A stretch of DNA of 64,000 nt from positions 1 to 64,000 of the forward strand of contig JANXZX010000056.1 of assembly GCA_025355325.1 (NCBI GenBank), written 5' to 3'. Position 1 is the first letter of the stretch. Every line of letters begins with the position of its first letter. The notes under the pieces were generated by a model, which saw only the letters and a program-made list of their open reading frames with translations, was not told the origin of the DNA and did not search any database. The stretch comes from Geobacteraceae bacterium (GTDB taxonomy: Bacteria > Desulfobacterota > Desulfuromonadia > Geobacterales > Pseudopelobacteraceae). Positions 27,424 through 36,554 of this stretch are shown here, in pieces. A program made the translations under genes and the position numbers.

Positions 27424-27744
27424 TCACTCGCTTAACAATCTCAATCTGAAAAGCTTCTTCGCCAGATTGTAGATATCATCTTTGGCTCCATCACGACGAA
27501 TACCAACGGCAACAATAACTACAACAATGTCGTTATCTCTGATCTGATAAATGATGCGGTAACGTTGCCCAACAGCCCTTATACTGCGAAACCCTGCCAA
27601 TTCACTGAGCAGTGCCTTGCCCTGTTTTTCCGGGTCTTCAGCCAGACAATCAATCACCGAGCCGATTTTCTCACGGATGCGCCTATCGGAAATGTCCGAC
27701 AAGAGCTTCAATGCCGTTGGAGTAAGCAGAATCTGCCACTTCAC
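27424..27744 (-). CDS. RelE/ParE-family toxin
   Basis: 106 aa; MKWQILLTPTALKLLSDISDRRIREKIGSVIDCLAEDPEKQGKALLSELAGFRSIRAVGQRYRIIYQIRDNDIVVVIVAVGIRRDG. Confidence 0.9.
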   Translation of the reverse strand: MKWQILLTPTALKLLSDISDRRIREKIGSVIDCLAEDPEKQGKALLSELAGFRSIRAVGQRYRIIYQIRDNDIVVVIVAVGIRRDGAKDDIYNLAKKLFRLRLLSE

Positions 27745-28016
27745 AGGCCAAGCTCCTGTTTGGCATCCTGCCAGGAGATGAGTTTACCGGAATCCATCTC
27801 TAGTATGCTCTGACGTAATTGAGCCATCAGTTCTTTATCCCCCATAACTTCCAACGTCTCCGAAACCGCTTCGTACAATTCCCACGGCAACACGGCCAAC
27901 ACCGGCTTGCCACGACGAGTGATTTCCAGAACATCAAGCTGTCCGTCGTGGAAAAGAGTTTCCGGTAGGGACGTAAGCTGTTTTCGTGCTTCCATAATTG
28001 ACAATGTGTGTGGCAT
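27741..28016 (-). CDS. Phd/YefM-family antitoxin
   Basis: MPHTLSIMEARKQLTSLPETLFHDGQLDVLEITRRGKPVLAVLPWELYEAVSETLEVMGD; overlaps the RelE-type gene. Confidence 0.88.
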   Translation of the reverse strand: MPHTLSIMEARKQLTSLPETLFHDGQLDVLEITRRGKPVLAVLPWELYEAVSETLEVMGDKELMAQLRQSILEMDSGKLISWQDAKQELGL

Positions 28017-28221
28017 GGCAACCTCCAGATCTGTACTTGTAAAGGTACATTTAAGCGTTAACATAGTCAAGCGTGGATTGCATTCTCTGTTTGTCTACAA
28101 CGGGGCCGGCCTTGACCTGCCGGGCAGCTTTATCGCCCGGACACGGTCCAAGTGCAAGTTGGGAAATCACTTTTCCTCAATTGTGAATATATGAAGGGCG
28201 TCCCCAAAGGTTCACCCCGCG

Positions 28222-29175
28222 TCATCGCGCAGGGTAAACGTTGAGTAGGTCGTTCAGCGACTGCGATAGGGCAACGTGATACCGGACATCGAGTTTTGCT
28301 TGCCTGGCGCGTGAGATTGCCCCCTTCTCGGCAATGATTCGAGAAGAATACGGAATGGCCGTGTAGAAGGACTGCATATCGAACACGTCATTCGGGTAAA
28401 TGTTGCCTGTTTTAGACTCAAGTCTCGCCGCCATCTCTGCCTCGACATTAAGGGTGGGTACATCTTCGATAAGCGAACGCATTGCTCGATCCCCCTTTGC
28501 TCGCAGTTCTTCGAGGGAATAGCCGAGACCGTTGAGTATTCGAATAAAGCTGTCCTGATGATCCACGAACAACTGGACCGAATAGGCACGGCGACGGAGA
28601 TCCACTGACTCTCCTGTCAGCCGCGCACGCCGCGCTTCGATTCGAGAAACGAGGTCCATCGTACTTGCGGCAAGCTTGGAGTGGGCTTTACGACGGCGCG
28701 CGTCGTCTTGGTTCTTTATATAGTCGACGTACTGGTCGGCTGGATCGATGAAGGCGTTTATGCGCGCAATCCGCTGCACCTCGATGGGAGATGCGATGAG
28801 TGCGTCCATAGGTTCGAAAGCTTGCAGGAAGCCATGCGCGATTGCCCAGTTTGGTGGCAGATCGGGTGCCTTAATGCCGAAAAGACGATGCAGAGTTGTG
28901 CATATCTCGACCTCTAGTCGCCCTGCGCGACTGCGGTACACGTATCCGCGACTTAACTTGGCCTGCGTCTCCGCCACATGGCCTCGGCTGACTGGATCAT
29001 TTCGCTTGGACGTTTCTAGTACATGAGACACAGAAAGAGGGAAGAGTACCATTCCGCGTTCGACCGCGCTAAGAAGTTGGGCGTAAAGGGTAGCAATAGG
29101 CTCAGCATTGACCCTGCCGGCATGTACCTGAGCAAGCTCAATCCATTTGTTCTGATCGAGATAAACAATGTCCAT
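28222..29175 (-). CDS. Hypothetical protein with PIN-like N-terminus
   Basis: 317 aa; MDIVYLDQNKWIELAQVHAGR...LFPLSVSHVLET; NDVFDMQSFYTAIPYSSRIIAEKG. Confidence 0.6.
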   Translation of the reverse strand: MDIVYLDQNKWIELAQVHAGRVNAEPIATLYAQLLSAVERGMVLFPLSVSHVLETSKRNDPVSRGHVAETQAKLSRGYVYRSRAGRLEVEICTTLHRLFGIKAPDLPPNWAIAHGFLQAFEPMDALIASPIEVQRIARINAFIDPADQYVDYIKNQDDARRRKAHSKLAASTMDLVSRIEARRARLTGESVDLRRRAYSVQLFVDHQDSFIRILNGLGYSLEELRAKGDRAMRSLIEDVPTLNVEAEMAARLESKTGNIYPNDVFDMQSFYTAIPYSSRIIAEKGAISRARQAKLDVRYHVALSQSLNDLLNVYPAR

Positions 29176-29267
29176 GTGATGATTCCCAACTGTCGAGAGT
29201 CCCCCCGGCGAAGTGTTACGTCGACCGGTGTGACTGACAAGTTGTGTGCTTAATTAGGGTTAGATGA

Positions 29268-29627
29268 TTACAGAGACACCTTCAAACGAATCATGCTTAT
29301 GCTTGTTTCTCCTTTATCTTTCAACCCTATGATTGAATCAAATTCTACACCCCATTTTTTTTCGAATTCATACATTAAATTTGCAATTATAATTTCAAGC
29401 CGTTCTTTATCCTCTTTGATTTTTTCAGGGTCAAACATGGTCGTCTCCTTTGGTGGAAGTTCAATATGGGCCACACATTCCCATCCACCTTTCCCGTCTT
29501 GGTGATAAGCAGGCCCACCTTTTAAACTACAACCACATTTGCTACACGTTTGAGCGGAACTCGATTTTTGAAAATCAGAATTTTGTTCACTATTGAAAAG
29601 ATCAGATAAAATACCCATGATAATCAC
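29268..29627 (-). CDS. Small hypothetical protein with zinc-binding Cys cluster
   Basis: 119 aa; SSAQTCSKCGCSLKGGPAYHQDGKGGWECVAHIELPP. Confidence 0.55.
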   Translation of the reverse strand: MIIMGILSDLFNSEQNSDFQKSSSAQTCSKCGCSLKGGPAYHQDGKGGWECVAHIELPPKETTMFDPEKIKEDKERLEIIIANLMYEFEKKWGVEFDSIIGLKDKGETSISMIRLKVSL

Positions 29628-29684
29628 CTCAATTTCTTTATACCATCCCTTTATGACATCGGTTCTTCGCTCTTTTACAACTTT

Positions 29685-30227
29685 TCATTTAAGAATTGTT
29701 TTCACGATGTCTACAATTTCGTCACCACCGGCAGGCGTACAATCTTTGTTCCAAACTGAGACAAATGAATTACCGTCTCGCTCTTGTGTTAGCAGTTTGC
29801 CTTTGCTGGATAGCACGGCACTGCTGGGCAAAATAGCACCGAAACTATTCTTGGCTCGGTACTCATAACATGCTGTCCCGTTTGGCTTTACTATGAGGGA
29901 TTTGAGTTCAAAGGCTTCTGGGTCTTTCATGGCATTTTTAATTTTCTTTGCAACTTCTGCGGCCACTGCTTGCTGTGTAATTCGCTTTTCATTCGCGGCC
30001 TTTTGCTCCGGGGTCATGGCAGCAATACGTTGTTTTTCGGACTCTTTCTTTTTGTCTACATCGAGGTTGACTGAGACGATAAAACCAACTCCGAGGATTC
30101 CAAGCAATATCTTCATGTTGCGGGACATTGGTTTTTTCGGTTTTTTAACCTTTGCTCCGCAATTCGGGCAGGTTTTTGCTTCGGTGCTGACTTCTTGTTT
30201 GCATTCTTGACAGGGTATAAGCGCCAT
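29685..30227 (-). CDS. Zinc-ribbon membrane protein
   Basis: 180 aa; MALIPCQECKQEVSTEAKTCPNCGAKVKKPKKPMSRNMKILLGILGVGFIVSV. Confidence 0.75.
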   Translation of the reverse strand: MALIPCQECKQEVSTEAKTCPNCGAKVKKPKKPMSRNMKILLGILGVGFIVSVNLDVDKKKESEKQRIAAMTPEQKAANEKRITQQAVAAEVAKKIKNAMKDPEAFELKSLIVKPNGTACYEYRAKNSFGAILPSSAVLSSKGKLLTQERDGNSFVSVWNKDCTPAGGDEIVDIVKTILK

Positions 30228-30253
30228 AAGAGACTCCTTTATCTTGTTAGTTA

Positions 30254-30943
30254 TTAATTTTTGTCGCTGTAATTAAGATAAATTGCGGCTTCATCGGCAT
30301 AATAGTCTTCAAATTTACCGAGGGAACTCACAGCAAAACCGTCCATTTCAAGGCGGATAAGTTGAATTTCTCCGCCGATATAGATTCTGTTTTCCTTGGC
30401 TTCAGATGTTTGTAGTTCTCTTTGGCTGTCCATCATGAATCTGAAGTCTTTGGGTAGTTCGTATGGTTTAGGGCATTTAAATTCTGGTTTTCCTGACAAT
30501 CCATATGGAACCGTCTTTGATTCAAAATTGTTGGTTGAACTGTACATATACGAATGAATTGTCTGATCTTCTTCGGAGAAACCAAAATGGAAAATACTGA
30601 TAGTAGCGTGGTCAGATATGGCGAACTTTTTTTTGTAGCCACTCCAGAGCAAGGCAAGATTACTGGGGGCATGAAAATCGAGGTTGTCAATTCCTCGGAC
30701 AATCATTCCGCTGTTGATTTGGAGAAGCCATCGGTCACAAAACCCTCCGCATCCAGTCCCGGCGATGATCATTCGGAGGTGAGGTATGATAGAAGCCTTG
30801 GAGGTAAAATTAAAAGCGGCACCACATACCTTGTCTGATGTGGCTAATGTATCAGTTGCAACCAATGCTCGAGTTTCATTGGTGAAGAAAATTAGTGACG
30901 ACACTTTTCCTCCTCTTGGGCAATCGCGCCCACTCTGGAGCAC
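30254..30943 (-). CDS. Hypothetical protein, possibly Ntn-hydrolase-like
   Basis: 229 aa; SSLIFFTNETRALVATDTLAT...IIPHLRMIIAGTGCGGFCDRWLLQ resembles proteasome/HslV-like strand order; start codon uncertain. Confidence 0.45.
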   Translation of the reverse strand: MLQSGRDCPRGGKVSSLIFFTNETRALVATDTLATSDKVCGAAFNFTSKASIIPHLRMIIAGTGCGGFCDRWLLQINSGMIVRGIDNLDFHAPSNLALLWSGYKKKFAISDHATISIFHFGFSEEDQTIHSYMYSSTNNFESKTVPYGLSGKPEFKCPKPYELPKDFRFMMDSQRELQTSEAKENRIYIGGEIQLIRLEMDGFAVSSLGKFEDYYADEAAIYLNYSDKN

Positions 30944-31066
30944 TCAGGTTTTTCGGGTTTATTTTGATTTGCGAATAACTCGTATTTGATCAGGTCCGGC
31001 CAACCTCCGATTTGGGATGTTGGCCTACAAAACTGCATATTGGCCTGGAAAATAGCTTGTTTTTAA

Positions 31067-31215
31067 AGCCCCATCGGGGCGTCCGATGGTAGCCGTGGGA
31101 TTTATCCCACGGACTGAAAATGTCATATATTCAGTCGTCACGTACGTGACGATGTGAATTATCGCTCTCATTTCCGGGGAATAAATTCCCCGGCTACCAT
31201 CATATCTGTCGCTAT
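31067..31215. repeat. BIME/REP-like cluster of hairpins in inverted arrangement
   Basis: gatggtagccg 31085-31095 vs cggctaccatc 31191-31201 (inverted); inner hairpins ccgtgggatttatcccacgg 31093-31112 and ccggggaataaattccccgg 31174-31193; palindrome cgtcacgtacgtgacg 31136-31151. Confidence 0.8.
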
Positions 31216-31245
31216 GCGACGTAAGCACTCATCGAACCGGATCAT

Positions 31246-31731
31246 TCAACGTTTCTTCCTCTTCCCCTCATATTCTTCATCAGCCTCACATACTGCCACT
31301 GCTGCCGCCTTCTGATCCGGGACACCTGGAAGAGCACCAAGGCTCTCGGGGAAACGATCAAGTATCCTCAACAGATTATCCATGGCCCGGCTTTGGACAA
31401 CCTGACCGTTTTCATAGCGGGCAAAACCTTTTAAACCACCACCAAGAATCGTTGCCATTTGCTCCTGCGTCAGGTGCAGCTTGCGTCGGATTCTCTTTAT
31501 TTCCACAGCCATCAGCAACCCGTCTACTTGACGGCCAAAATCACGAAGCAGCTTTTCCGCCCGTCGGGCAGATTCCTTATCAACAACCGCTTCTCCACAG
31601 GCAGCACACTCTAGAATACGGTAATCAGGCACTGTCAGAGCATGCCCCTTGTAGCTGAAATGTTCTTCGACCACCTTTTCAAATAGATTGCCACCGCCGC
31701 AGAGCGGACATGAATCACCTTGTTTGTACAT
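31246..31731 (-). CDS. mqsA: MqsA-like antitoxin (zinc finger plus HTH)
   Basis: 161 aa; CPLCGGGNLFEKVVEEHFSYKGHALTVPDYRILECAACGEAV; IRRKLHLTQEQMATILGGGLKGFARYENGQVVQS. Confidence 0.92.
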   Translation of the reverse strand: MYKQGDSCPLCGGGNLFEKVVEEHFSYKGHALTVPDYRILECAACGEAVVDKESARRAEKLLRDFGRQVDGLLMAVEIKRIRRKLHLTQEQMATILGGGLKGFARYENGQVVQSRAMDNLLRILDRFPESLGALPGVPDQKAAAVAVCEADEEYEGKRKKR

Positions 31732-31732
31732 A

Positions 31733-32056
31733 TCAGATAACCTCTACATCCAACGGTTTGAACGAAATAATTACACCCTTGCCGTCCAGGGATTTCTGCA
31801 ATTTAATGTAGATACCCACTTCACCATCATTGGTGCGGTACACATCCTGCCAGATTTTGGAGTTGCCATATATAGTCATTGATTTGTAAAATTCCCGTGG
31901 GGCAAGACGCAGAACCCTGGTAATCATGGACTCATCGTCAAAGTAGCCCAGCATCGCGGCACCTTGACGACCTGAACGGGTAACGATGCGCGTAGACTCG
32001 TGCAGCAGAAGCATCTTCAGTACATCAAGTCCGTAATGTGGTTTCCGTTTCTCCAT
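31733..32056 (-). CDS. mqsR: MqsR-family toxin
   Basis: MEKRKPHYGLDVLKMLLLHESTRIVTRSGRQGAAMLGYFDDESMITRVLRLAPREFYKSMTIYGNSKIWQDVY; adjacent to mqsA. Confidence 0.92.
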   Translation of the reverse strand: MEKRKPHYGLDVLKMLLLHESTRIVTRSGRQGAAMLGYFDDESMITRVLRLAPREFYKSMTIYGNSKIWQDVYRTNDGEVGIYIKLQKSLDGKGVIISFKPLDVEVI

Positions 32057-32100
32057 ATTCTGTTGTCCTGAGTGTGAAATAATTAACGGCATTCGTCAAT

Positions 32101-32127
32101 AAAAAAGTATCATAATGATACTTTTTT
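32101..32127. terminator. Bidirectional terminator-like perfect hairpin
   Basis: aaaaaagtatca taa tgatactttttt (12-bp stem, A and T tracts) just after the PqqD-M50-HlyD stop. Confidence 0.8.
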
Positions 32128-32147
32128 ATCATCAAACATTTAGAGCC

Positions 32148-34322
32148 TTATATATCAAATCGCTTGATAAGCACGCGGCGGATATGCCGGTACCACTTCA
32201 TGGCCAGGGTCTCCGGGATATGGTCGAAACGGATAAACGCCCGCTCTCCGACACGGGTCAGGGTTGTTCCGGACAGCTCAAGATCAAACAGGAAGTTTTT
32301 CTTGAAGGATTGTGGTTTCTTGCTTTCGTTAGGGTCAAGCGCTATGGAACCGCCGCCGCTCACGCTCAGGGCCATGCTCGGCAATTCATTGGATGCGGCC
32401 GGAACCTCTCGAACTACCACCGCAGGGATAACCGTTGCCAGATTACCTGCCAACCTCGCTTCGATCTTTCTGGTCCTGTTGCGGATCAACTCCACATCAT
32501 CCTGCTCCACCACAATACGTACGACAGAATGTGAAAAATCAACCACATAGCCAAGCGGCGCCCCTTTTTTAACAAATCTGCCCGGAAGATCTTCTGCTTG
32601 CGGGAGGAGAAAGACGCCATCGGCAGGGCTGCGAATTAAAAGACCGCTGACGCGTTCGCGAGCCCGGGCAAGGTCAGCTTTGGATTTGATCAATTCTTCC
32701 TTCAATACTTCTGCCGCAGCCCTGTCGGTGACGGTGCTGAGCTGGTATCGGGCCTCGACCTCCCCGAGATTCCCTTTGAGAACGTTTACCTCTTTATCTA
32801 GCTTTTGTGCTTCACAGAGGATAAGCGGAGTCCCCCGGCGCACCACGGAATTGGGAGCTGCCAGAAAGTGAGTGACAAAGCCGTCCGCTCCGGCGTTTAC
32901 CTGCGACTCTATGGGGATCCAGGTGACTCCTTCAACCACCGTGAACGTGGGTATTTCCACGACCATGACTGTTGACAGCAACAGGGCGACAGTCATCGCG
33001 CCGGCTAACAGACTACGCACACGGTAATGCTGCATCAGGGGATCAGACGACATGTGCTCAATAAGTTTTTTAAGCGGGAACACGATAAAGCTTAAAAGTG
33101 TCCAGAGTGCAATCAGCACCCCGATCAAAAAAAACTTGCCGGCAATGAACAGGATGATGGCTGTCATGATGAATATGCGGTACACGAATGAGGCCACGCC
33201 GTAAAAGGCCAGCCAGCAGGCTTCTCCCGCACTCCGGGCAGTGGTCTGTACTTCGGAGATGCAGAGCAGGCGGCGTTTTATGAAATAGCCGAGATATTCA
33301 CTGCTCCGGGCTGCCAGATTCGGTATTTCCAGGAAATCGGACAGGATGTAATAGGCATCATAGCGGATCAGCGGGTTGCCGTTCATAAGCAGGGTGGAAA
33401 CACCGCCAATGATCATCATGTTGTATGCCACCGCCCGCACCGTGCCGGGCCCGGCATTTACCCAGACCACCACCGCCAGAGCCGCCAGAAAGAGTTCAAC
33501 AAGAATTCCGGCGGCGCCAACCAGCATGCGCTTCTTTTTGTCGCTGAATGAGTATGACGATGTAGCATCAACATAGGGGATCGGAACAAAAACAAGTAGC
33601 ATGATGCCCATTTCATGAACTTCGCCACCCCAGCGTTTTACCGCATAGCCATGTCCAAATTCGTGAAAGGCCTTAAAGATTGGATAGACGAGGGAAAGAA
33701 TCAGAACGTTTTCCAGGCTGAGGACTCGATCAGTGACATTGGAGGTTAGTTCACCCCAGTGTACTCCGGCTAAAAGCAGTCCGTAGATTACCACGGACAA
33801 CCAGAGCAGAGCGCCGAACCAGCCGAATAACGGGCTGACCAGAATCATGGTACGTTCAAGAAATGTATCGGGGTCAAACAGAGGAAAACGGAGTGACGTG
33901 GGTGAGGCGATATAGCTGATCAATTTGCTGCGTTTCTCTCGCAGGTTCCTCTCGCTCAGTTCGGACATGTCGGGGAGAAGATCGGATTGCAGTCCGTCAA
34001 AACGATGAATCTGCGACAGCAGGCTGATAATCTCTTCCTGAGTCGGCAGGTTATCGCCAAGATGTACAAAGGCAGCGTCCCAGATATCTGCCATGGTGCG
34101 CTTGCCATCCATCAAACCAGTTATGAAATAGGCTTCCGGGGAAATCCGGTGAAAACGACCGGTGGAATGATCTTGCAGGACATACCATTCTTTGCCGCGA
34201 AAGCACTGCCGTTGAGTCTGGATATGGCTGCGCAGGCGCGGTTTGAGGCCAGCCACCCGGTACCAGGACTGGCTGTAAAGGTTCTTTTCATTTTGTCCGC
34301 TTGCTAGGGCCACCAGTACCAC
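32148..34322 (-). CDS. PqqD-like domain / M50 (site-2-protease-like) / HlyD-type adaptor fusion
   Basis: 724 aa; WYVLQDHSTGRFHRISPEAYFITGLMDGKRTMADIWD (PqqD-like); FHEFGHGYAVKRWGGEVHEMG (HExxH) and NGNPLIRYDAYYILSDFLEIPNL; C-terminal lipoyl/HlyD part. Confidence 0.88.
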   Translation of the reverse strand: MVLVALASGQNEKNLYSQSWYRVAGLKPRLRSHIQTQRQCFRGKEWYVLQDHSTGRFHRISPEAYFITGLMDGKRTMADIWDAAFVHLGDNLPTQEEIISLLSQIHRFDGLQSDLLPDMSELSERNLREKRSKLISYIASPTSLRFPLFDPDTFLERTMILVSPLFGWFGALLWLSVVIYGLLLAGVHWGELTSNVTDRVLSLENVLILSLVYPIFKAFHEFGHGYAVKRWGGEVHEMGIMLLVFVPIPYVDATSSYSFSDKKKRMLVGAAGILVELFLAALAVVVWVNAGPGTVRAVAYNMMIIGGVSTLLMNGNPLIRYDAYYILSDFLEIPNLAARSSEYLGYFIKRRLLCISEVQTTARSAGEACWLAFYGVASFVYRIFIMTAIILFIAGKFFLIGVLIALWTLLSFIVFPLKKLIEHMSSDPLMQHYRVRSLLAGAMTVALLLSTVMVVEIPTFTVVEGVTWIPIESQVNAGADGFVTHFLAAPNSVVRRGTPLILCEAQKLDKEVNVLKGNLGEVEARYQLSTVTDRAAAEVLKEELIKSKADLARARERVSGLLIRSPADGVFLLPQAEDLPGRFVKKGAPLGYVVDFSHSVVRIVVEQDDVELIRNRTRKIEARLAGNLATVIPAVVVREVPAASNELPSMALSVSGGGSIALDPNESKKPQSFKKNFLFDLELSGTTLTRVGERAFIRFDHIPETLAMKWYRHIRRVLIKRFDI

Positions 34323-36166
34323 ACCTTCATCCGCATCCAGTCGCTCAAATCGCGGGTCCAGATGGAAATTAGCCGCCGCCGGTCAACCGATATCTTGCCA
34401 ATGCCTTCCATACCTGGCCTCAGCACGTCGCTTGACTTGATCAATTTTGCCTCAACGCGGAAAAAGTTTTTCCCCTCCTTTTGTGATGATATCGGGGTAA
34501 TCTTTTCAACCTCAAACTCAAAATTTCTGTCCATGAGGGCCGGTAAAACCAGGATGCCGCGCTGCTGTGGTCGAACATCGGCAATCCGGTATTCGTCCAC
34601 CTGAAGTATAACGCGGTAGGCATTCAGAGGAGCCAGTTCAAACAGAACCTCTCCCTGTTCGACCGATCCGTCAATTCTCTGGCTGAGATCGCCGGTGACC
34701 ACGATTCCGTCGAATGGAGCGACCAGAGTGGTTCGTTTCAATTGGCTCTGGACAAGGTCAAGCTGCGCCGTGGCCTGATCGAGCTGTGAAGTGATGATAT
34801 TCGCTTTTGCCCGGTCGTTCGTCGCTATCGCCTCTTGGCGTTGGCGCTGGTACTGTGTTTGCTGGTTCATCCATTTGCCGCGCTCCAGATGCAGATCTCT
34901 GGCGTCCAGACTACAGAGGACAGTACCTTTCTTGACCAGAGCACCTGATCGAACAGCAGCATATTTGACGTAGCCGTTAAACGGAGAAACTATTGATCTG
35001 CGAACCAGCGGTTCCAACGTCGTATTGGCGGTGAGGCGGTATTCGCCGGTTGCTTTTGAAAAGAAAACGATTACTGCGATCACCAGTACGGCAACCAGTT
35101 TGCGACCGATATATCCGGCACCGAGAAAACGTTCCGCCTGCTTTTTGAGCGAATCGGCAGCTTTCAGAATCAGCAGCTTGTCATTTTGGCGCTTTGCTTC
35201 AAGAATTGGAGCAATCAGGGCGAAAATTCCACGACATATTTTGACTTCATCTTCCTGAAACGGAAAATCCGCCGGACGCTCCAGAGAAATGGCACCGTGA
35301 TACCGTTCCCGGGAATGCAGAGGTATCGTCAGAATTGATTCACCAGCCTGCTGCCGGGAGAGTTCCTCGTGGTCACGGGTGACCAGGATCTTTGCGCCGG
35401 GTGGAAGCGGATAGATCATCTCGCTTCGCTGGAGAATGGCCTCCTCCATTGTGCTGCATATAAAGCGGATGAGATTCATCTGTTTGCCGAACGTGGCACT
35501 GTGTGAAACAGCCTCAAGCCGGACATGGTTCTTTTTTGCAAAACCGAGACTAACCCGGTCGCATTTCATAAGAGTCGCCATTTCGGTGACAAAGACCATG
35601 CTTGCATCGCTGAAACGCTCCTCGGCAAGAACACTTGCCAGCAGGTCGAACGATGACTTCATCCCCGTTACCAGTACTGAAGTGTCGCCGGACATCCTGC
35701 GCCGGAAATACAATTCCAGCCATGAAACACCCCACTGGAGCTGTTCCATGCAGCTGGTCAATTCCGCTTCAGACTCGGCGGCAACTTCCAGAGCAACCAC
35801 GCCATACAGGGCGTTGTCGATTAAAATAGGGTATGAAACGGCATAGCGGGAAGTGGCGGTCGATGAAGCGGAGGAGTCGGTCAGTCGGGCAAGAAGGCCG
35901 CAGCGCTGTTCGAGGGAGCTTTCACAGATTTCAGCAAGTCGTTCGGGGTCGGAGTTGCCTTCCGGCCAGCTGGCAACCGGCGCATAGGAGTCCGAGCCCG
36001 ATGTTTCTATTACCAGCAGGCCCTGCACGGCATCCGTAATAAGAGAAGACTGTAGGGCAAGCCAGTAGTAAAAATAATCATCCCCGGCGGCATTCCTGAA
36101 AAACGACCATAAGGCAGGAATACCGTCGGGGGCTTTGTGTTGTTCTGTGGTGAAATCAGAGTCCAT
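34304..36166 (-). CDS. GAF domain / HlyD-type adaptor fusion
   Basis: 620 aa; LLASVLAEERFSDASMVFVTEMATLMKCDRVSLGFAK (GAF-like); single TM; VAPFDGIVVTGDLSQRIDGSVEQGEVLFELAPLNAYRVILQVDEYRIADVRPQQRG. Confidence 0.85.
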   Translation of the reverse strand: MDSDFTTEQHKAPDGIPALWSFFRNAAGDDYFYYWLALQSSLITDAVQGLLVIETSGSDSYAPVASWPEGNSDPERLAEICESSLEQRCGLLARLTDSSASSTATSRYAVSYPILIDNALYGVVALEVAAESEAELTSCMEQLQWGVSWLELYFRRRMSGDTSVLVTGMKSSFDLLASVLAEERFSDASMVFVTEMATLMKCDRVSLGFAKKNHVRLEAVSHSATFGKQMNLIRFICSTMEEAILQRSEMIYPLPPGAKILVTRDHEELSRQQAGESILTIPLHSRERYHGAISLERPADFPFQEDEVKICRGIFALIAPILEAKRQNDKLLILKAADSLKKQAERFLGAGYIGRKLVAVLVIAVIVFFSKATGEYRLTANTTLEPLVRRSIVSPFNGYVKYAAVRSGALVKKGTVLCSLDARDLHLERGKWMNQQTQYQRQRQEAIATNDRAKANIITSQLDQATAQLDLVQSQLKRTTLVAPFDGIVVTGDLSQRIDGSVEQGEVLFELAPLNAYRVILQVDEYRIADVRPQQRGILVLPALMDRNFEFEVEKITPISSQKEGKNFFRVEAKLIKSSDVLRPGMEGIGKISVDRRRLISIWTRDLSDWMRMKVWYWWP

Positions 36167-36176
36167 TTATAAATAA

Positions 36177-36491
36177 TCAATCAATTGGAAGTGGGCCAAA
36201 AGCTGCCTCGTACTGTTGAAGAACACCGGTCAGGATATGAGCCAGACGCTTTGCTGCGTAGGGGTTCAAAATAATCCGGTCGGTCAGTTCCACTGTGATG
36301 CCATTTTGGGCTACGTTCACGGTCTGATTGGTACCGAACAGCACGGAAACTTCTTCTCTCGTACTTGATACATTGCAGACGTTCGCATATGTAGTCTTCA
36401 TTTTGGTTTGATCCCAGTTGATTCGTGGCCCTTCAGCCAGTGTTTTTGCTTCTTCTACTTTGTTCTCATCAGCTCTGTTTTTCTCAGCCAT
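36177..36491 (-). CDS. DUF3467-like small protein
   Basis: 104 aa; TYANVCNVSSTREEVSVLFGTNQTVNVAQNGITVELTDRIILNPYAAKRLAHILTGVLQQYEAAFGPL. Confidence 0.8.
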   Translation of the reverse strand: MAEKNRADENKVEEAKTLAEGPRINWDQTKMKTTYANVCNVSSTREEVSVLFGTNQTVNVAQNGITVELTDRIILNPYAAKRLAHILTGVLQQYEAAFGPLPID

Positions 36492-36554
36492 TACTTTCTC
36501 CTTCTATTGCTGTGGATTTACATCCGGAAACTCCGGATGTTGTGAAGTATAATC

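Noticed and set aside
31025-31228. 67-aa minus ORF in the REP-like cluster
   Set aside because: Composed of hairpin sequence; no coding signature.
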